NCBI GenBank assembly: GCA_031761875.1
Contig: CP134492.1
Location: forward strand, 3,100,001 to 3,164,000
Direction of reading: 5' to 3'
Origin: Bacillaceae bacterium IKA-2
Lineage (GTDB): Bacteria > Bacillota > Bacilli > Bacillales > Anaerobacillaceae
Length of the DNA stretch: 64,000 nt
A program made the position numbers and the translations under genes. The number at the start of each line of letters is the position of its first letter. Positions within the stretch are counted from its first letter, which is position 1. Of the stretch, positions 55,435 through 62,427 are shown in pieces. The notes beneath the pieces were generated by a model. That model worked only from the letters and a program-made list of their open reading frames with translations, had not been told where the DNA came from and ran no database searches.

Positions 55435-55503
55435 GTTTGTCTTTAATCTTAATTATACTATGATCACATAGAATATCAAGTATTTTTTTATGTTTCTTGG
55501 TTT

Positions 55504-57234
55504 TTATTTTGACTTATTTAGACTCTCATTTTTCAACAGTGCAATCGTTATCATTAAATCATTCGCAGTAGTTTGCAAACGTTTCACTAATTGATCCATT
55601 TCATTTGTATTGAGGTCTTGGGTTGAAATGTCTTGCAAAATAGTTTCGGTCTGACTAGACAAGGTTGATGAAGTTTCCGCGAGGTCAAATATTGACTGAG
55701 CAACTTCATTAATCCCACCAGAAATCCCTTCAATAGCAGTAGTTATATCGGCATTTTGTTTATTTAAACTATTTGAGTTAGTGGATATTCTATTAAAAGT
55801 GATTGTAATAGCGTTAGCCACTTTCTCTGCTTCAGAAAAGAGTTCATGAAACGTTTTAAATTTATGAGCTACGTTACTTGTGTCTTCTTGAACTAGAAAA
55901 ATAACATTTTTAGTTTTTTCAGAAAATTGATTTGTCTGTGTAGAGAGTTTTCGAATTTCATCAGCAACAACGGCGAACCCTTTTCCACTTTCACCAGCAC
56001 GTGCTGCTTCGATTGAGGCATTTAAAGCTAATAAATTTGTTTGTCTCGTAATCTCATCAATTCCAGTTAGAAACTTCGAAATATGATCTAGTCTTTCTAC
56101 AACCGTATTCACGACAGGAACCAGGGAATTCATTTCTTCAGAAACTTCATTTACTGATATATTTAATTTAGAAACTATATCCATACCTTCATTAGCATCT
56201 TGATTCATTCGTTCCATGTTTCTTTGAATAACTTCTGCTGCAACCGTGATATCGTCAGAACTTGCAGAAACTTCTTCCGTGACAGAAGATATAGAGTTGG
56301 TATGATCGACTTGTCCTGAAACTTGTGCATGGATATCACTAATAAAACTTTTAATATTTGTAGATGCTCTTACATTGCTTTGTGAATATACCATTAACTC
56401 CTTTGTTGAATTAAATACCTGGTCTGTAATTTCTTTATTTTTCGAAATTGTCTTATGAATATTTTCACCCAATTCTACCAATGCAAAATCAATATAAGCA
56501 AATTCATCTTTACGATTCGACTTTCTTGTATATAAATAATCTCCCCGCTTAAATGCTTCAATCCTCTGAACAGTCATATCGACGCCGCTATTTATGTTTC
56601 TACCAAAGAGAATGACTGTAAAGATTGAAAAAGAAATCGTCATAATTATGCTAGTAAACAACGTTACATTACTTTGCTCCAAAGTTTGGAGAAGATCTTT
56701 TTCTGAGGATTGTTTTTCTTTATTAAAATAAGCGATAATGCGTTCATTTACATTTGCAGTATTAATTTCGTTTCTTGAGACGATAGGTGTTATCCTATTT
56801 TTAATTCGTTCAATTTCTTCACCAACGAACATTTTGGAAAAATAAGTGTCTGCAATATCGTTATATGAAACAAGTGCCTCCTCTAAATAAGGAAGATAAT
56901 TTTTTAATTCCTCTTGCCCTTGGAAAAAGGGGGTAATTTTCACAAATTGATCATTTGCTTCTGTTAGTCTTTCATTTAGAGTAGTCACATTGGCCTTTAA
57001 ATAACCCGTTGTAATTAATTGATAGTTTGTAATAGCAATAGAATTCATTAAGTTAATGTACTGATGATACTCCTCTTGAACGAGATCAACTTCCTTTAAA
57101 TCATGAAACTCAGAAGTAACCTTAACGTTAAAAAAATAAATAAATCCACCTGAACCAACAATAACAAAAATTAAGAGAATGATTAATAAAAACAACTTAT
57201 GGATTACTTTCACTGTACTTCGTTTACCTTTCAT
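55504..57234 (-). CDS. methyl-accepting chemotaxis protein
   Basis: About 576 residues from ATG 57234 (AAAGGAG 8 bases upstream). N-terminal TM helix, an extracellular four-helix-type domain (about 30-185), second TM, then the cytoplasmic signalling hairpin with the conserved tip ([32 protein letters not shown]). Position beside malEFG and a LacI-type operator just after its promoter suggest a sugar-responsive receptor, possibly using MalE as ligand carrier. Ligand not proven. Confidence 0.9.
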   Translation of the reverse strand: MKGKRSTVKVIHKLFLLIILLIFVIVGSGGFIYFFNVKVTSEFHDLKEVDLVQEEYHQYINLMNSIAITNYQLITTGYLKANVTTLNERLTEANDQFVKITPFFQGQEELKNYLPYLEEALVSYNDIADTYFSKMFVGEEIERIKNRITPIVSRNEINTANVNERIIAYFNKEKQSSEKDLLQTLEQSNVTLFTSIIMTISFSIFTVILFGRNINSGVDMTVQRIEAFKRGDYLYTRKSNRKDEFAYIDFALVELGENIHKTISKNKEITDQVFNSTKELMVYSQSNVRASTNIKSFISDIHAQVSGQVDHTNSISSVTEEVSASSDDITVAAEVIQRNMERMNQDANEGMDIVSKLNISVNEVSEEMNSLVPVVNTVVERLDHISKFLTGIDEITRQTNLLALNASIEAARAGESGKGFAVVADEIRKLSTQTNQFSEKTKNVIFLVQEDTSNVAHKFKTFHELFSEAEKVANAITITFNRISTNSNSLNKQNADITTAIEGISGGINEVAQSIFDLAETSSTLSSQTETILQDISTQDLNTNEMDQLVKRLQTTANDLMITIALLKNESLNKSK

Positions 57235-57257
57235 TCCGCCACTCCTTTTTTCGCTGC

Positions 57258-57313
57258 GCAAACGTTTGCACCTTTCCTAAAACTATCATACTGAAAAAAA
57301 CATCATCTGCCAA
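57258..57313 (-). promoter_or_regulatory. chemoreceptor promoter with LacI-type operator
   Basis: Minus strand: TTGGCA (57308-57313), 17-base spacer, TATGAT (57285-57290). GCAAACGTTTGC, a perfect 12-base palindrome of LacI/GalR type, is at 57258-57269, about +9 to +20. A repressor there would block elongation. Confidence 0.75.
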
Positions 57314-57333
57314 TACTTTTTTGATGCCGCTCT

Positions 57334-57365
57334 CGGTTACTCGTCGCAAAACCTGCTATGAAGTA
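57334..57365. repeat. fragment of the intergenic hairpin repeat
   Basis: 32 bases identical to 22640-22671, followed by a diverged end (GATGTGTCATAGAGC). It lies upstream of the chemoreceptor promoter. Confidence 0.8.
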
Positions 57366-57438
57366 GCACTCAAGGATGTGTCATAGAGCAAGTCAAGTTT
57401 TTTTGTTAATTTATTGTTCTTGCGTATTTTCGTTCGAT

Positions 57439-58293
57439 TTAATCATAAAATACATCAAAGTTGTCCCATAAACTCTCTAATTCATTTAAACGTTTTTCGA
57501 CTTTCACCTGTTCAAGTCTTGTTACCGCTGTGATTAATGCACTAACAATACTTAATGGAGCTGAAAAAGAATCAATAAATGAATTAATCTCAGTGGCAGC
57601 TATAAGAGCTTTGTCAGCATAAGGCACAAGTGGCGATAATAAATGATCAGTAATTACAACTGTCTTCGCTTCTCGCTGTTTTGCATATTTCAATACTTCA
57701 ACCGTCCTTTTTGTATAACGAGCAAAACCAAAGGCAATAACTAAGTCGTCGCTTTTAATATCCAATAGATGTTCAGAAACTCCATCTGCCTGGCGAATCA
57801 TTTCGGTATTTTGTAAAACTAAGTCTAAGTAAAACTCCAAAAACAGGCCGAGGCTAGTAGCACTGCGGTAAGCAATTATGTATATTCTTTTCGCTTTACG
57901 GATATCATTGACCGCTTCCTTAAAAATTTCTGGTTCAATTTGATTTAAGGTAACCTTTAAATTTTGGATGTCATCCGAAAGGATTTCTTTAATAACATTT
58001 TCTGGTTCTTCGTTGTCTTCTGTTGTTCTCACAAATGCTTCTGCTGAAGTCCACTTTCTTTGCAAGGCCTCTTGTAAATGACGTTGAAAGTCAGGATACC
58101 CTTTATAGTTTAAAAAAACTGCAAAACGGATTACTGTTGCTTCCCCGACTCCTACATATTTTGCAAGTTTTGACGCAGTTAAAAAAGGGGCTGTCTCCGA
58201 ATTTCCAATTAAGTAGCTAGCGATTTTTTTATTAGATTTACTCATTACTTCTCGCTTTTCAATCATTCTCCGATAAACTTCGCTTGATAGCAT
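57439..58293 (-). CDS. MurR/RpiR-family transcriptional regulator
   Basis: About 284 residues from ATG 58293 (AAGGGGG 7-8 bases upstream). N-terminal RpiR HTH (about 1-77; SKLAKYVGVGEATVIRF) and C-terminal SIS sugar-phosphate domain (about 110-240). It usually controls sugar or amino-sugar genes. The target is unknown; the gene is isolated, downstream of a decayed aminotransferase remnant. Confidence 0.9.
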   Translation of the reverse strand: MLSSEVYRRMIEKREVMSKSNKKIASYLIGNSETAPFLTASKLAKYVGVGEATVIRFAVFLNYKGYPDFQRHLQEALQRKWTSAEAFVRTTEDNEEPENVIKEILSDDIQNLKVTLNQIEPEIFKEAVNDIRKAKRIYIIAYRSATSLGLFLEFYLDLVLQNTEMIRQADGVSEHLLDIKSDDLVIAFGFARYTKRTVEVLKYAKQREAKTVVITDHLLSPLVPYADKALIAATEINSFIDSFSAPLSIVSALITAVTRLEQVKVEKRLNELESLWDNFDVFYD

Positions 58294-58412
58294 CCTTTTC
58301 ACCCCCTTAGATTTACACTATCTTTAAAGGTAGCAGAGCGCAAGGCCCCCTTTCCTATCTAAGTGTATATCATAGTTAAAGGTGATCGCCACAAACATTC
58401 CTTAAAACTCTA

Positions 58413-58690
58413 TCATAAGCCTTTTAACGTCACATCAATTTCTTTCTCTCCGTGAGCAGTTGAAAGTCTATAACTATTAAGAAGTTTCGTGTATATCCCT
58501 TTGTTTAAGAGATGCATATCGATATTCTTACGAAGAGCTAAGTCTGTTTGTTGGTCATCCCGATAATGTAGTATTATCTCCTTATGAGTTAATACTACAC
58601 TAAAAATAGAACCTACCCAACCGCCTTCATTACGATTCCATAGTTATTGAACAGTTGCTCTAAACCTGTTTTCAAAATTTCAGTTTGCTT
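58413..58690 (-). pseudogene. C-terminal remnant of a class III aminotransferase (GSA-aminomutase-like)
   Basis: Translating the minus strand gives GLEQLFNNYGIVMKAVG, a frameshift, then GSIFSVVLTHKEI, DMHLLNKGIYTKLLN and LSTAHGEKEIDVTLKGL, ending at a stop at 58413. This matches the C-terminal end of glutamate-1-semialdehyde-type aminotransferases (family pattern LLNRGIY...LSTAHTEEDI). No N-terminal two thirds are present: upstream frames hit stops, and the kamA promoter region begins. A decayed gene. It explains most of the 58294-58690 gap. Confidence 0.75.
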
Positions 58691-58704
58691 AAAATAGACT
58701 GAAA

Positions 58705-58720
58705 TGAAGTAATTACTTCA
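58705..58720. promoter_or_regulatory. 16-base perfect palindrome upstream of kamA promoter
   Basis: TGAAGTAATTACTTCA, ending 33 bases before the -35. Candidate operator; no binding protein is known to me. Confidence 0.4.
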
Positions 58721-58753
58721 AAAATAGTGGTTTATTAATGATTTAAACCGTTT

Positions 58754-58783
58754 TTGACGAAATTCAGTTTATTTTGCTATAAT
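58754..58783 (+). promoter_or_regulatory. SigA promoter of the KamA-family gene
   Basis: TTGACG (58754-58759), 18-base spacer, TATAAT (58778-58783). Confidence 0.75.
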
Positions 58784-58820
58784 TTAAATAATGATAGAAA
58801 CTGCTAAAGGAGATGAGCAC

Positions 58821-59990
58821 ATGGCAATGCCTAAATATATTACCAATATTGATCAAATCGAAGGTATTCCACAGGATCAGCGTGAAAAATTAAAGAAAAT
58901 TACTGAAAAATATGTTTTTAGAGTAAATGACTATTATTTAAAACTTATTGATTGGAATGATCCGAACGATCCCATTCGTAAACTAGTAATCCCAAATGAG
59001 GGTGAACTTGCTGAATATGGGCGCTGGGATGCTTCCGATGAAGACACAAATTATGCTGTTCCTGGCTGTCAGCACAAATACGGAACTACTGCTCTCTTAA
59101 TGGTTTCAGAAGTATGTGGTGCCTATTGCCGTTACTGCTTTAGAAAACGATTATTCCGAAATGACATTAAAGAAGTAATGAATGATGTTGATCCAGGAAT
59201 AGAATACATTGCTAACAATCCAGAAATTAATAATGTCTTACTTACTGGTGGTGACCCATTAATTTTGGCTACAAAAAAGTTACGTCAAATTATTGAGCGT
59301 CTTCGTGCCATTGATCACGTAAAAATTATTCGCTTAGGTTCGAAAATGACAGTGTTCAATCCAATGCGAATTTATGAAGATCCAGAATTACTAGCTCTTA
59401 TTCGTGAATATTCAACACCAGAAAAGCGTATTTACGTAATGGCTCATATTAATCACCCCAGGGAAATTACTGAGGAAGCCATAAAAGGCTTTAATGCTCT
59501 CCATGATGCTGGAGCGATTGTTGTCAATCAAACACCAGTACTAAAGGGCATTAACGACGATCCTGTTGTCTTGGGTGAACTTCTTGATCGCCTTTCATGG
59601 GCCGGTGTAACTCCTTATTACTTCTTTATTAATCGACCGGTTGCTGGTAATAATGACTTTGTTTTGTCTCTTGAAGAGGCCTATACGATAGTTGAACAAG
59701 CAAAAGCACGTACTTCCGGTCTTGGCAAACGCGTTCGTTTATCGATGAGCCATACTTCCGGAAAAATTGAAATTTTGGCCATTGAAGACGGTAAAGCTTA
59801 TTTAAAATACCACCAGTCTAGAGATAAAGAATACGGTAAATTCATGGTCTTAGACTGTCCTAAAGGCGCTGCTTGGTTTGACGATCTACCTGGAAACGAA
59901 GTGCATTGGAAGGTTCCTACAAAAAAAACCGATACTATTGTATCGGCGAATGAATTTATTAAAAAATCAGAGATAGTAAGTACAATTTAA
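58821..59990 (+). CDS. KamA-family radical SAM aminomutase (lysine 2,3-aminomutase-like)
   Basis: 389 residues from ATG 58821 (AAAGGAG, 8 bases). The radical SAM triad is C99-x3-C103-x2-C106 (CGAYCRYC), followed by TGGDPL. A C-terminal lysine in HTSGKIEI is a candidate for the PLP ligand. It is shorter than B. subtilis KamA (about 470). It may act on lysine, glutamate or another amino acid; the sequence does not decide. Single gene between its promoter and a strong terminator. AblA-type osmolyte synthesis is possible. Confidence 0.88.
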   Translation: MAMPKYITNIDQIEGIPQDQREKLKKITEKYVFRVNDYYLKLIDWNDPNDPIRKLVIPNEGELAEYGRWDASDEDTNYAVPGCQHKYGTTALLMVSEVCGAYCRYCFRKRLFRNDIKEVMNDVDPGIEYIANNPEINNVLLTGGDPLILATKKLRQIIERLRAIDHVKIIRLGSKMTVFNPMRIYEDPELLALIREYSTPEKRIYVMAHINHPREITEEAIKGFNALHDAGAIVVNQTPVLKGINDDPVVLGELLDRLSWAGVTPYYFFINRPVAGNNDFVLSLEEAYTIVEQAKARTSGLGKRVRLSMSHTSGKIEILAIEDGKAYLKYHQSRDKEYGKFMVLDCPKGAAWFDDLPGNEVHWKVPTKKTDTIVSANEFIKKSEIVSTI

Positions 59991-60038
59991 TTAACAACAA
60001 AAAAGAGCTGACTCTGATCAGCTCTTTTTTGTTGTTAA
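59991..60038. terminator. bidirectional terminator
   Basis: A 21-bp perfect stem (59991-60011 with 60018-60038) containing AAAAAAGAGCTGA. It serves the KamA-type gene and overlaps the repeat-protein stop. Confidence 0.9.
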
Positions 60039-60691
60039 TTATTATCCCAATTAAGCTGTAATGCTTCTAAATCATTTTCATAGTCTAATGCATTGGTCAT
60101 TACTGGTGCTGGCATTCCCATATGTCGTGGCATCATTCCTGGTGCCGGCATCCCCATATGTTGTGGGCCCATTCCTGGTGCCGGCATCCCCATTTGCTGT
60201 GGCATCATTCCTGGTGTTGGCATTCCCATATGTTGTGGCATCATTCCTGGTGCTGGCATTCCCATTTGTTGCGGCATCATTCCTTGTGCTGGCATCCCCA
60301 TTTGTTGCGGCATCACTCCTGGTGCTGGCATTCCCATTTGTTGCGGCATCATTCCTGGTGCTGGCATTCCCATTTGTTGCGGCCCCATTCCTGGTGCTGG
60401 CATTCCCATTTGTTGCGGCATCATTCCTGGTGCTGGCATTCCCATTTGTTGCGGCCCCATTCCTGGTGCTGGCATTCCCATATGTTGTGGCATCATTCCT
60501 GGTGCTGGCATTCCCATATGTTGTGGCATCATTCCTGGTGCTGGCATTCCCATTTGTTGCGGCCCCATTCCTGGTGCTGGCATTCCCATATGTTGTGGCA
60601 TCATTCCTGGTGCTGGCATTCCCATATGTTGTGGCATACCTCCTGGTGTCCCCATTAATAAAGGCTTTTGACTATTACATCCACAAGACAT
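60035..60691 (-). CDS. methionine/proline-rich 12-residue-repeat protein, probable spore coat protein
   Basis: 218 residues. N-terminus MSCGCNSQK, then 14 tandem 12-residue units of the type GMPAPGMMPQQM (variants with GPQQM or PQHM), then an acidic tail (ALDYENDLEALQLN). No signal peptide or membrane helix. Low-complexity Met/Pro/Gly/Gln repeats after a cysteine-containing head resemble Bacillus coat or exosporium proteins. A SigK-like promoter upstream supports this. AGGAAGGGG precedes ATG 60691. Repeat number may vary between strains. Confidence 0.7.
   Translation of the reverse strand: MSCGCNSQKPLLMGTPGGMPQHMGMPAPGMMPQHMGMPAPGMGPQQMGMPAPGMMPQHMGMPAPGMMPQHMGMPAPGMGPQQMGMPAPGMMPQQMGMPAPGMGPQQMGMPAPGMMPQQMGMPAPGVMPQQMGMPAQGMMPQQMGMPAPGMMPQHMGMPTPGMMPQQMGMPAPGMGPQHMGMPAPGMMPRHMGMPAPVMTNALDYENDLEALQLNWDNN
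60119..60622. repeat. 36-base tandem repeats, 14 units
   Basis: Encodes the 12-residue units of the coat-like protein. Units differ at a few synonymous or Pro/Gly-neutral positions, so the array shows purifying selection or gene conversion. The opposite strand stays open as well. Confidence 0.9.
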
Positions 60692-60743
60692 TTTATGACC
60701 CCTTCCTATTTTTAAAGCAACTTACTATTTATTCACATTATCA

Positions 60744-60770
60744 ATCTTATGAAATAGGAGGATGTCTTGT
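60744..60770 (-). promoter_or_regulatory. SigK-like promoter of the repeat protein
   Basis: Minus strand: AC (60769-60770), 17 bases, CATAAGAT (60744-60751), matching AC-N16/17-CATANNNT. Mother-cell expression is inferred. Confidence 0.5.
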
Positions 60771-60892
60771 GATGAACATCGAGAATTTTTTAGGTATTCG
60801 TCTGAAAATTGGGCAAATAGGTATTAATAAAGCTGATTGATTCGTCCACTGACTCAGCAAGGAAATCATTTACGCCAGTAATATTACCATTG

Positions 60893-61020
60893 TTAGTCCC
60901 ATTCAAATATATCAACTTCGACAAAGTCATTTTCAGCAAGAGCAGCTTTAAAACCTTCAAAGTCGGGATCTAATGGTTGATTTATAGCTCCTTATGAATC
61001 TCACCACCATCTTGTGGAAC
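60893..61020 (-). pseudogene. short gene remnant, C-terminal end only
   Basis: Minus-strand translation gives VPQDGGEIHKE, a frameshift, then LDPDFEGFKAALAEND and a stop at 60893 after IFEWD. Codon use and the lack of stops look like decayed coding sequence, but I cannot name the parent gene. The rest of 60692-61107 holds the SigK-like promoter and nothing else clear. Confidence 0.45.
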
Positions 61021-61107
61021 ACTTCGCTTTATTTACTCATAAACTACAATAAATAATTGTTCAAATATTTTTTAACTTGCTAATAGAACTGTTATGGAGT
61101 GAATCAA

Positions 61108-61671
61108 ATGGGGGCCATTATACCTTATCAGGTTATCTCAAAAAGTGGGCATGAAATATTGCTACGCTCTGCAACTCTTTTAGATACCAAAGCAGTGTTG
61201 CGATTAAGCTATCAGGTTATTAGTGAGAATGATACGCTAGTAACAACAATCGGGGAGTTTAACGTGACCGAAGAACAACAAAGGAGCTTTATTACCATGT
61301 ACAACGATGATCCTAGTAACGTCATGATTGTTGCTGAATATAATCGAAACATTATCGGGGTACTAACATTTCAAAGAGGAATGTTGCAAAAGTATTTCCA
61401 TCATGGTTCGATTGGGATGATTGTTAAAAAAACTTGGCGAAGTAGTGGGATTGGCACAGCTTTACTTACAACTTTTCTTGAATGGGCCGATTATCAACCA
61501 TTATTAGAAAAACTTTGTTTAGACGTGCTAGCATCAAATGAAAAGGCGATTGCCTTATACAATAAACTAGGGTTTATAGAAGAAGGCAGGCAAAAAAATC
61601 AAGTGAAAATCGCTAATGGACATTACGAAGATTTAATTATTATGGGTAAGTTCTTGAATTTCGAGCCTTAA
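61108..61671 (+). CDS. GNAT family N-acetyltransferase
   Basis: 187 residues from ATG 61108 (GGAG ten bases upstream). WRSSGIGTALL is the acetyl-CoA loop; CLDVLASNEKAIALYNKLGF follows as in the RimI-like group. Substrate unknown. Terminator at 61675-61711. Confidence 0.88.
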   Translation: MGAIIPYQVISKSGHEILLRSATLLDTKAVLRLSYQVISENDTLVTTIGEFNVTEEQQRSFITMYNDDPSNVMIVAEYNRNIIGVLTFQRGMLQKYFHHGSIGMIVKKTWRSSGIGTALLTTFLEWADYQPLLEKLCLDVLASNEKAIALYNKLGFIEEGRQKNQVKIANGHYEDLIIMGKFLNFEP

Positions 61672-61674
61672 CAG

Positions 61675-61711
61675 AAAGGGCAACTTGTTAAAAAATAACA
61701 AGTTGTCCTTT
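61675..61711. terminator. bidirectional terminator between GNAT and YbjQ genes
   Basis: AAAGGGCAACTTGTTA (61675-61690) pairs with 61696-61711 (one G-T pair). Confidence 0.8.
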
Positions 61712-61724
61712 CAATCTTTCTCTA

Positions 61725-62039
61725 TTACTTAATCACAACAGCCGTCCCATACGCAACGATTTCAGCAGCGCTACTCATGACCGAAGATGTTTGCAAACGA
61801 ACTCCGACGATAGCGTTAGCCCCCATTTCTTCTGCTTCTTTTACCATTCTCCCAATCGCAATCTGTCTAGCTTTTTCCATCATACTTGAGTACTCTTTTA
61901 TTTCGCCACCCACTATGTTCTTTAGCCCTGCTAAAATATCGCTACCAATGTGTTTTGCTTGAATTGTACTTCCTTTTACAAAGCCTTTGTAAGCGACAAC
62001 TTCTTTCCCTGGTACTTTTTCAGTAGTTGCTAAAATCAT
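61725..62039 (-). CDS. YbjQ-family (DUF74) protein
   Basis: 104 residues from ATG 62039; AAGGAGG lies 9 bases before it, whereas the ATG at 62045 is too close. ARQIAIGRMVKEAEEMGANAIVGVR is the family signature. Function uncertain; some members are annotated as heavy-metal binding. It overlaps the upstream gene by 20 bases. Confidence 0.88.
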   Translation of the reverse strand: MILATTEKVPGKEVVAYKGFVKGSTIQAKHIGSDILAGLKNIVGGEIKEYSSMMEKARQIAIGRMVKEAEEMGANAIVGVRLQTSSVMSSAAEIVAYGTAVVIK

Positions 62040-62223
62040 CGTCATCTTCCTCCTTTTTTTCTTTTATCCGTTCAATTATTATTAGCACCAAAACAAACAC
62101 CCAACCTAAAATGTGAAAAGCAAACAAATAAATCGCCGTTACGATATCAATAAAAAAGAAGATTAGTGCTACAACTTGCAATATTACAGTAACCATTAAA
62201 ACAATTGATTTCAAATTAAGCAT
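62020..62223 (-). CDS. small two-helix membrane protein
   Basis: 67 residues; two hydrophobic segments (about 6-26 and 30-50) and an acidic tail (KEEDDDDFSNY). Encoded just before the YbjQ gene with overlap. Function unknown. AAGGGAG precedes ATG 62223. Confidence 0.65.
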   Translation of the reverse strand: MLNLKSIVLMVTVILQVVALIFFFIDIVTAIYLFAFHILGWVFVLVLIIIERIKEKKEEDDDDFSNY

Positions 62224-62427
62224 TTTACTAACTCCCTTAACTCTAGCTACTTTTATTATATTACGAAAAACACTATTCTTAAACTAGTTTTTGTTAATAG
62301 CTTCCAATCATGGATATGATCAATAGTAGACATTTATTCACTTATTTTGTGTTAAAATACGATAGTGGATAGTAAGAAAACGCTTTGCTTCACAGAAAAG
62401 TGTAAACATAGAATCGAGGGAACATCA

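Noticed and set aside
60061-60840. Long open frames on the plus strand opposite the repeat protein (up to 259 codons)
   Set aside because: They exist only because the 36-base repeats contain no stops in any frame. There is no ribosome site, and the minus-strand frame has a strong one, a sensible N-terminus and a terminator.
60773-60841. 22-codon frame after an AGGAGG-like sequence on the plus strand
   Set aside because: Very short, divergent from the SigK-like promoter on the other strand, and no family resemblance.
58821-61671. KamA-type enzyme plus the GNAT at 61108 as an AblA/AblB osmolyte pair
   Set aside because: The two genes are over 1 kb apart, separated by an opposite-strand gene, and the GNAT is shorter than AblB. 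Not supported enough to claim.
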